From Stieleria maiorica (GTDB lineage: Bacteria; Planctomycetota; Planctomycetia; Pirellulales; Pirellulaceae), in the NCBI RefSeq assembly GCF_008035925.1, contig NZ_CP036264.1, positions 62,001-126,000 on the forward strand: DNA of 64,000 nucleotides. Direction: 5' to 3'. Each line of letters starts with the position of its first letter. Within the stretch, counting starts at the first letter, position 1. The notes under the pieces were generated by a model that saw only the letters and a program-made list of their open reading frames with translations, was not told where the DNA came from and searched no databases. Shown piece by piece: positions 60,530 through 64,000 of this stretch. Both the position numbers and the translations under genes were made by a program.

Positions 60530-62938
60530 ATGAACCGGAAAGTGATGCAGCGTTTGATGTGGAAAGACGCGCGAACGCTGGCGCCGTTGGCGGTCGCGAC
60601 GGTGATGGCGATCATCGGATTCAACGCGTTGTGGTGGTTGATCGCCGACACGGTGACGGATCTGCACCATGAAACACGACTGGGCCTGGCGCGAATGATT
60701 TGGATCGTGCTGCCAAATCTGCTCGCCTTCGGTGCACCGGCGCTGTTGGTCGGCGGTGAAGAGGAAAGTGGATCGCTGGCGTGGCTGCGGACGTTGCCTG
60801 CCAGTTGGCGTGGGGTTTCGATCAGCAAGTTGCTGGTCGCCTTGGCGGCATTGGTGGGCGTTTGGATGCTGGGCAGTTTTCTGTATTGGTTGCAGTGGGT
60901 GATTCTGCCCGAACATGTAGTCGCATGGGCCGAGAATACGGGCAACCTGCCGGATTGGTCTGCGGTCGCCGTCGTTCCCAATTGGGTGTTCAGTCTGGCA
61001 TTACTGCTGACCGGTTTTATTACGGCGTATTGGTTTCGGTCACCGATCAACGCGCTGTTGGCGGTGTTGCCGGCGATGATTGTGTTTGCGATCGCGTTTG
61101 TCAGCGTCGAGGAATACCTGCTGGAAACGACGCTGCAGGGGCGTCCGCGATGGCAATCAATTTCGGCGCTGCAGTTCTGGTCGGTGCTGACGTCGCCGAT
61201 CGTTGTGGCGATCGGTTTGCTCTTTGCACTCCATCAGTGGATGGCTAGACGTCGGCTGGCCGGTCCCGATGAATCGCTCGGCAGGCGGATCAAGCAGCGT
61301 GTCTCCGGCGACGCCTTTCGACCACCCAGCACGGTGCCGACCTCGTGGTACGGTGTCTCGTTGATCCATCGGCGTCCGACCAAAACGCAGGCGCTGTTGT
61401 GGCAGGCCGCGCGGCAGAACGTTTGGATTCTATCCATCATGACGCTGCTCGGGGCACTCGGCATCACGGCCGCTGTCTGGGGACGAAGCGCCGGTGAAGA
61501 ACTGGCCAGCTTGGTGGCCGCGGTGGCCTTGTTCGGGATCGCCGGATCGACATTCTACGGCGATTCGGTCCGTCGCCGCGGTGTGTTCCTGGCCGACCGC
61601 GGTGTGTCAACGACGTTGATTTGGCGGACGCGGTTGATGCCGACGGCGATCGCGGTCGCAATCGTTTTCCTGGCGATGTCGGCAAGCCAGTTGCTTTGCA
61701 GCATGGTGTACCCTGGGGGACTGCAGTCCGATGAGTTTCTGTTGTGCACGCTGTTGATCTTTGTCGGCTACGCGCTGTGCCAATTGGTCTCACAGTGGGC
61801 GCCGCGGCCGGTGTTTGCCTTTTTGGCCGCGCCCGTATTCGCGGTGTTGGCGTTCCTGTTGTTTTACCCGCTCTTTGACGCCTACAACGAAGGCGCTCTG
61901 TGGGCGGCGCTGGTGTCGATCCCGGTGTTTTTGTTCGCCTCGTGGCGGCTGACACCGCGTTGGTTGTCTGGATCGATGGGGCGGGATTACACCGCGCGAT
62001 TTGTCGGTTACTTCGCGCTGGCGTTGGTCTTGCCCTACCTGTTGGTTCTAGCAACGCGAATTGCGACGACCCCCGCCGAACAGACGCAGTGGCGGACCCG
62101 GATGTTGGCCTATCAGTTTCCGCAGCGACCGGCGGGTGACAAACCCATCCAGATCTTTGCGGCAGGCGCCCCGAACGAGGACGTGTTTTGGAACACTCAC
62201 CTGCGTGTCGAATTGCTGTTTTCGCCCAAAAGTGATCGGTTCGACGAACGAATGGCGCTGGAATTGGAGTCTGAGACGAGCGTCGGTGAATTCGTTTCGT
62301 TCGATGAATTGGTCGCCCGCATTCCCTATTGGCCCGAAGGATATACCGCCGGAGCAGACGCGGGTTCACTTGGCCGCTTTGGCACCGATCAAATCAATGT
62401 CGAATTGCGTGTCGCCCGGGTGTTGTTGAAATGGTCACGGATGGTGCGTGAGGAAGCCCGTTTGGGCCGAGCTGCATTCCAGCAGATGAGTGAAATTACG
62501 GAATATGCCGAATGGTGTGCCGCAGAGATTTTGCACCGACATCTCGACGAACACAGTTTGACGCCAAAAATCAGCAGAGAACTGGTCGGATTGTTTCCCG
62601 ACGATTCGCTGGTCTTGGAGTCTCGTCGCAACAGCCTGATCAAGTCTTGGCAATATGGAGCGGCCGAGCCTGATCCATCAACCTACTTTGGCATCAGACC
62701 ATCGCTCCCACAGATCGAGTTCATTCGATCGATTGAGTCGCTACGGCGGGAACGATTTGTCGATCAAACAGTGATGCTTGCCGAACAGCATTGGCGATCG
62801 GGATCGATGGCCGGAATCTGGACCGTTCCAAACTTCACGCACTCGGCGGCCGAAGCAGGTTTGTACGAAGTGTTTCGTCCGATGTTTTGGTGGCAAGGTG
62901 TGGAGTCGATCGAACGTTTGAAGAACCGCGTCCGGTAA
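60530..62938 (+). CDS. ABC transporter permease with large C-terminal soluble domain
   Basis: 802 residues. The N-terminal two thirds hold about twelve hydrophobic segments in two blocks (residues 15-260 and 300-530), the first with GGEEESGSLAWLRTLPASWR typical of ABC-2-type permeases. The last 240 residues are soluble (from about TTPAEQTQWRTRML) with no family I recognise. It should form the membrane channel with the ATPase upstream. ATG 60530 (MNRKVMQRLMWKDARTLAPL) is chosen because it matches the start of the next gene's product; the frame remains open upstream through the repeat to 60302. Confidence 0.85.
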   Translation: MNRKVMQRLMWKDARTLAPLAVATVMAIIGFNALWWLIADTVTDLHHETRLGLARMIWIVLPNLLAFGAPALLVGGEEESGSLAWLRTLPASWRGVSISKLLVALAALVGVWMLGSFLYWLQWVILPEHVVAWAENTGNLPDWSAVAVVPNWVFSLALLLTGFITAYWFRSPINALLAVLPAMIVFAIAFVSVEEYLLETTLQGRPRWQSISALQFWSVLTSPIVVAIGLLFALHQWMARRRLAGPDESLGRRIKQRVSGDAFRPPSTVPTSWYGVSLIHRRPTKTQALLWQAARQNVWILSIMTLLGALGITAAVWGRSAGEELASLVAAVALFGIAGSTFYGDSVRRRGVFLADRGVSTTLIWRTRLMPTAIAVAIVFLAMSASQLLCSMVYPGGLQSDEFLLCTLLIFVGYALCQLVSQWAPRPVFAFLAAPVFAVLAFLLFYPLFDAYNEGALWAALVSIPVFLFASWRLTPRWLSGSMGRDYTARFVGYFALALVLPYLLVLATRIATTPAEQTQWRTRMLAYQFPQRPAGDKPIQIFAAGAPNEDVFWNTHLRVELLFSPKSDRFDERMALELESETSVGEFVSFDELVARIPYWPEGYTAGADAGSLGRFGTDQINVELRVARVLLKWSRMVREEARLGRAAFQQMSEITEYAEWCAAEILHRHLDEHSLTPKISRELVGLFPDDSLVLESRRNSLIKSWQYGAAEPDPSTYFGIRPSLPQIEFIRSIESLRRERFVDQTVMLAEQHWRSGSMAGIWTVPNFTHSAAEAGLYEVFRPMFWWQGVESIERLKNRVR

Positions 62939-62951
62939 GTGGAGCACGACG

Positions 62952-64000
62952 ATGAACCATAAAATCCTGCAGCGAATGATTTGGAAAGACGCGCGTACGG
63001 TTCGGGCGTTGGCGATCGCCACGCCGGCGATGATCGTGGGCTTCTTCCTGTTGTTGGGGTTGTTCACCGGATTCACGCACGTCGGAACCGAGCGGATGGG
63101 GTTGGCCTATGCGATCTGGATGCTGCTGCCGATGTTGATCGCCTGTGGTGCGCCGGCCGTGTTGATCGGTGGTGAAGAAGAGAGCGGCTCGCTGGCTTGG
63201 TTGCAAACCCTTCCCGCCGGCTGGAAAACGATCGCGGCGAGCAAGTTGTTGGTCACCAGCGTCTGTTTGTTGCTGGCTTGGATCGTCGCGACCGGTTGCT
63301 TTCTGATGTATTGGTCTGCGCTCAGCGATTATTGGATCAATCGGATTCGCCAAAGTAGCGGACTGCCCGAGCCGTTCTGGATTCACTGCGCCGGCGCGGT
63401 GGCTCTGAGCATCGCGGTGATGTTGTCCAGCTTTACGACGGCCTATTGGTTTCGCTCACCGATCACGGCTCTGGTACTGTTGTTCCCGCTGTTGATGGCA
63501 GCGATTTGGGCGGTCGTCTATGCGTCAATCATCATCCTTCCCGCGGCACAGTTTCGCGGTCCGCCGCAGCGGGTGATCGAGCAGAACACCGGGACGTTCG
63601 CCTTGCTGATCGCGGTGGCGTTGCTGTTGCTTGCCGGGCTCAGTCTGCTGGCCGCCTGGCGGCGATTGACTTGGCCGGAATCTCGGGGTGCGGGGCGAGT
63701 GCTCGCAGATTCGCCGACGGGTGCGTTTCGACCTCCCCCGGACGTGACGTCGTCCAAGCTGGCCGGGGCGATGGTGTTCGGCCGGCCACGACCGCTGTTC
63801 GCGCTGTTGTGGTTGCAGGTGCGGCCGATCCGTTGGCAGCTCGTCTTGCTGACGATGATGGCGATCGCCGGTGCTTTGTTCACTGCGTTGCCGAATAACG
63901 AGTTCTTGGTGGTCGGCTATTCGATTTCCATCTTGCCGTTGTTCATGATCGCCGCGCTGACGTTCTACAGCGATTCGGTGCGGAAACGATGTGTGTTCTT
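62952..64000 (+). CDS. Second ABC permease, paralogue of the first (3' end outside the window)
   Basis: At least 349 residues, open to the window edge. It starts MNHKILQRMIWKDARTVRAL against MNRKVMQRLMWKDARTLAPL in the first permease, shares GGEEESGSLAWLQTLPAGWK and AYWFRSPITALVLL, and later TFYSDSVRKRCVF against TFYGDSVRRRGVF. This is a tandem gene duplication 13 bp apart; the two may form a heterodimeric channel with the ATPase. The C-terminal soluble domain cannot be seen because the sequence ends. Confidence 0.88.
   Translation, partial: MNHKILQRMIWKDARTVRALAIATPAMIVGFFLLLGLFTGFTHVGTERMGLAYAIWMLLPMLIACGAPAVLIGGEEESGSLAWLQTLPAGWKTIAASKLLVTSVCLLLAWIVATGCFLMYWSALSDYWINRIRQSSGLPEPFWIHCAGAVALSIAVMLSSFTTAYWFRSPITALVLLFPLLMAAIWAVVYASIIILPAAQFRGPPQRVIEQNTGTFALLIAVALLLLAGLSLLAAWRRLTWPESRGAGRVLADSPTGAFRPPPDVTSSKLAGAMVFGRPRPLFALLWLQVRPIRWQLVLLTMMAIAGALFTALPNNEFLVVGYSISILPLFMIAALTFYSDSVRKRCVF

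Overview
The window reads as chromosomal DNA of a planctomycete of the Pirellulales (Rhodopirellula-like) type. Grounds seen in the sequence: two operons pairing a DUF1549/DUF1553 cytochrome-bearing protein with a Tat-exported DUF1501 protein, a 1446-residue PVC-type SGNH/propeller/HEAT/cytochrome c protein, a PEP-CTERM protein, a sulfatase, GC-rich coding DNA, and many short palindromic intergenic repeats. No rRNA, tRNA, CRISPR array, transposase or prophage gene was recognised.

Layout. 1-6.4 kb: cold-shock protein, DUF1501/DUF1549-DUF1553 operon (minus strand), class I aldolase FbaB and a Uma2-family remnant. 6.4-13.8 kb: an inorganic-carbon locus on the minus strand (dabB, dabA and a beta-carbonic-anhydrase-like protein lacking zinc cysteines), a divergent winged-helix regulator, palindromic operator candidates on the dabB promoter, and a convergent ClC protein with CBS domains. 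14.1-16.3 kb: orphan NtrC-type regulator and a canonical beta-carbonic anhydrase. 16.5-25.3 kb: second DUF1549-DUF1553/DUF1501 pair, AroE-like protein, SMUG1-type uracil-DNA glycosylase, class III aminotransferase, coiled-coil protein. 25.4-31.8 kb: sulfatase, intact Uma2, hypothetical and membrane proteins, PEP-CTERM protein. 32-38 kb: U32 (RlhA-like) protein, TrkA-linked K+ channel, receiver protein, FadL-like porin. 38.2-45.8 kb: a 1968-residue kinase-like/ATPase/TPR/GAF/histidine kinase/receiver/HPt protein, divergent from a hotdog-methyltransferase fusion. 45.8-50.2 kb: NfeD-type membrane protease, a small membrane protein, GlnII with a clear terminator. 50.5-57.4 kb: the PVC cytochrome protein, an RF-like GGQ protein and an FMN/4Fe-4S membrane protein. 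57.7-64 kb: zinc-ribbon membrane protein, then a YtrA-type GntR regulator, an ABC ATPase and two tandem paralogous permeases, the last cut by the window end.

How the genes may work together. DabA/DabB would energise bicarbonate accumulation; the carbonic-anhydrase-like third gene probably supports that complex, while the canonical enzyme at 15.6-16.3 kb equilibrates CO2 and bicarbonate. The GntR/ABC block looks like a self-regulated exporter operon of the YtrA type. The NtrC-type regulator and a near-sigma-54 element before glnII hint at nitrogen control but are not proven to be linked. At least eight intergenic repeat families, several present in both orientations, fill most gaps, and one copy appears to have become the C-terminus of a gene.
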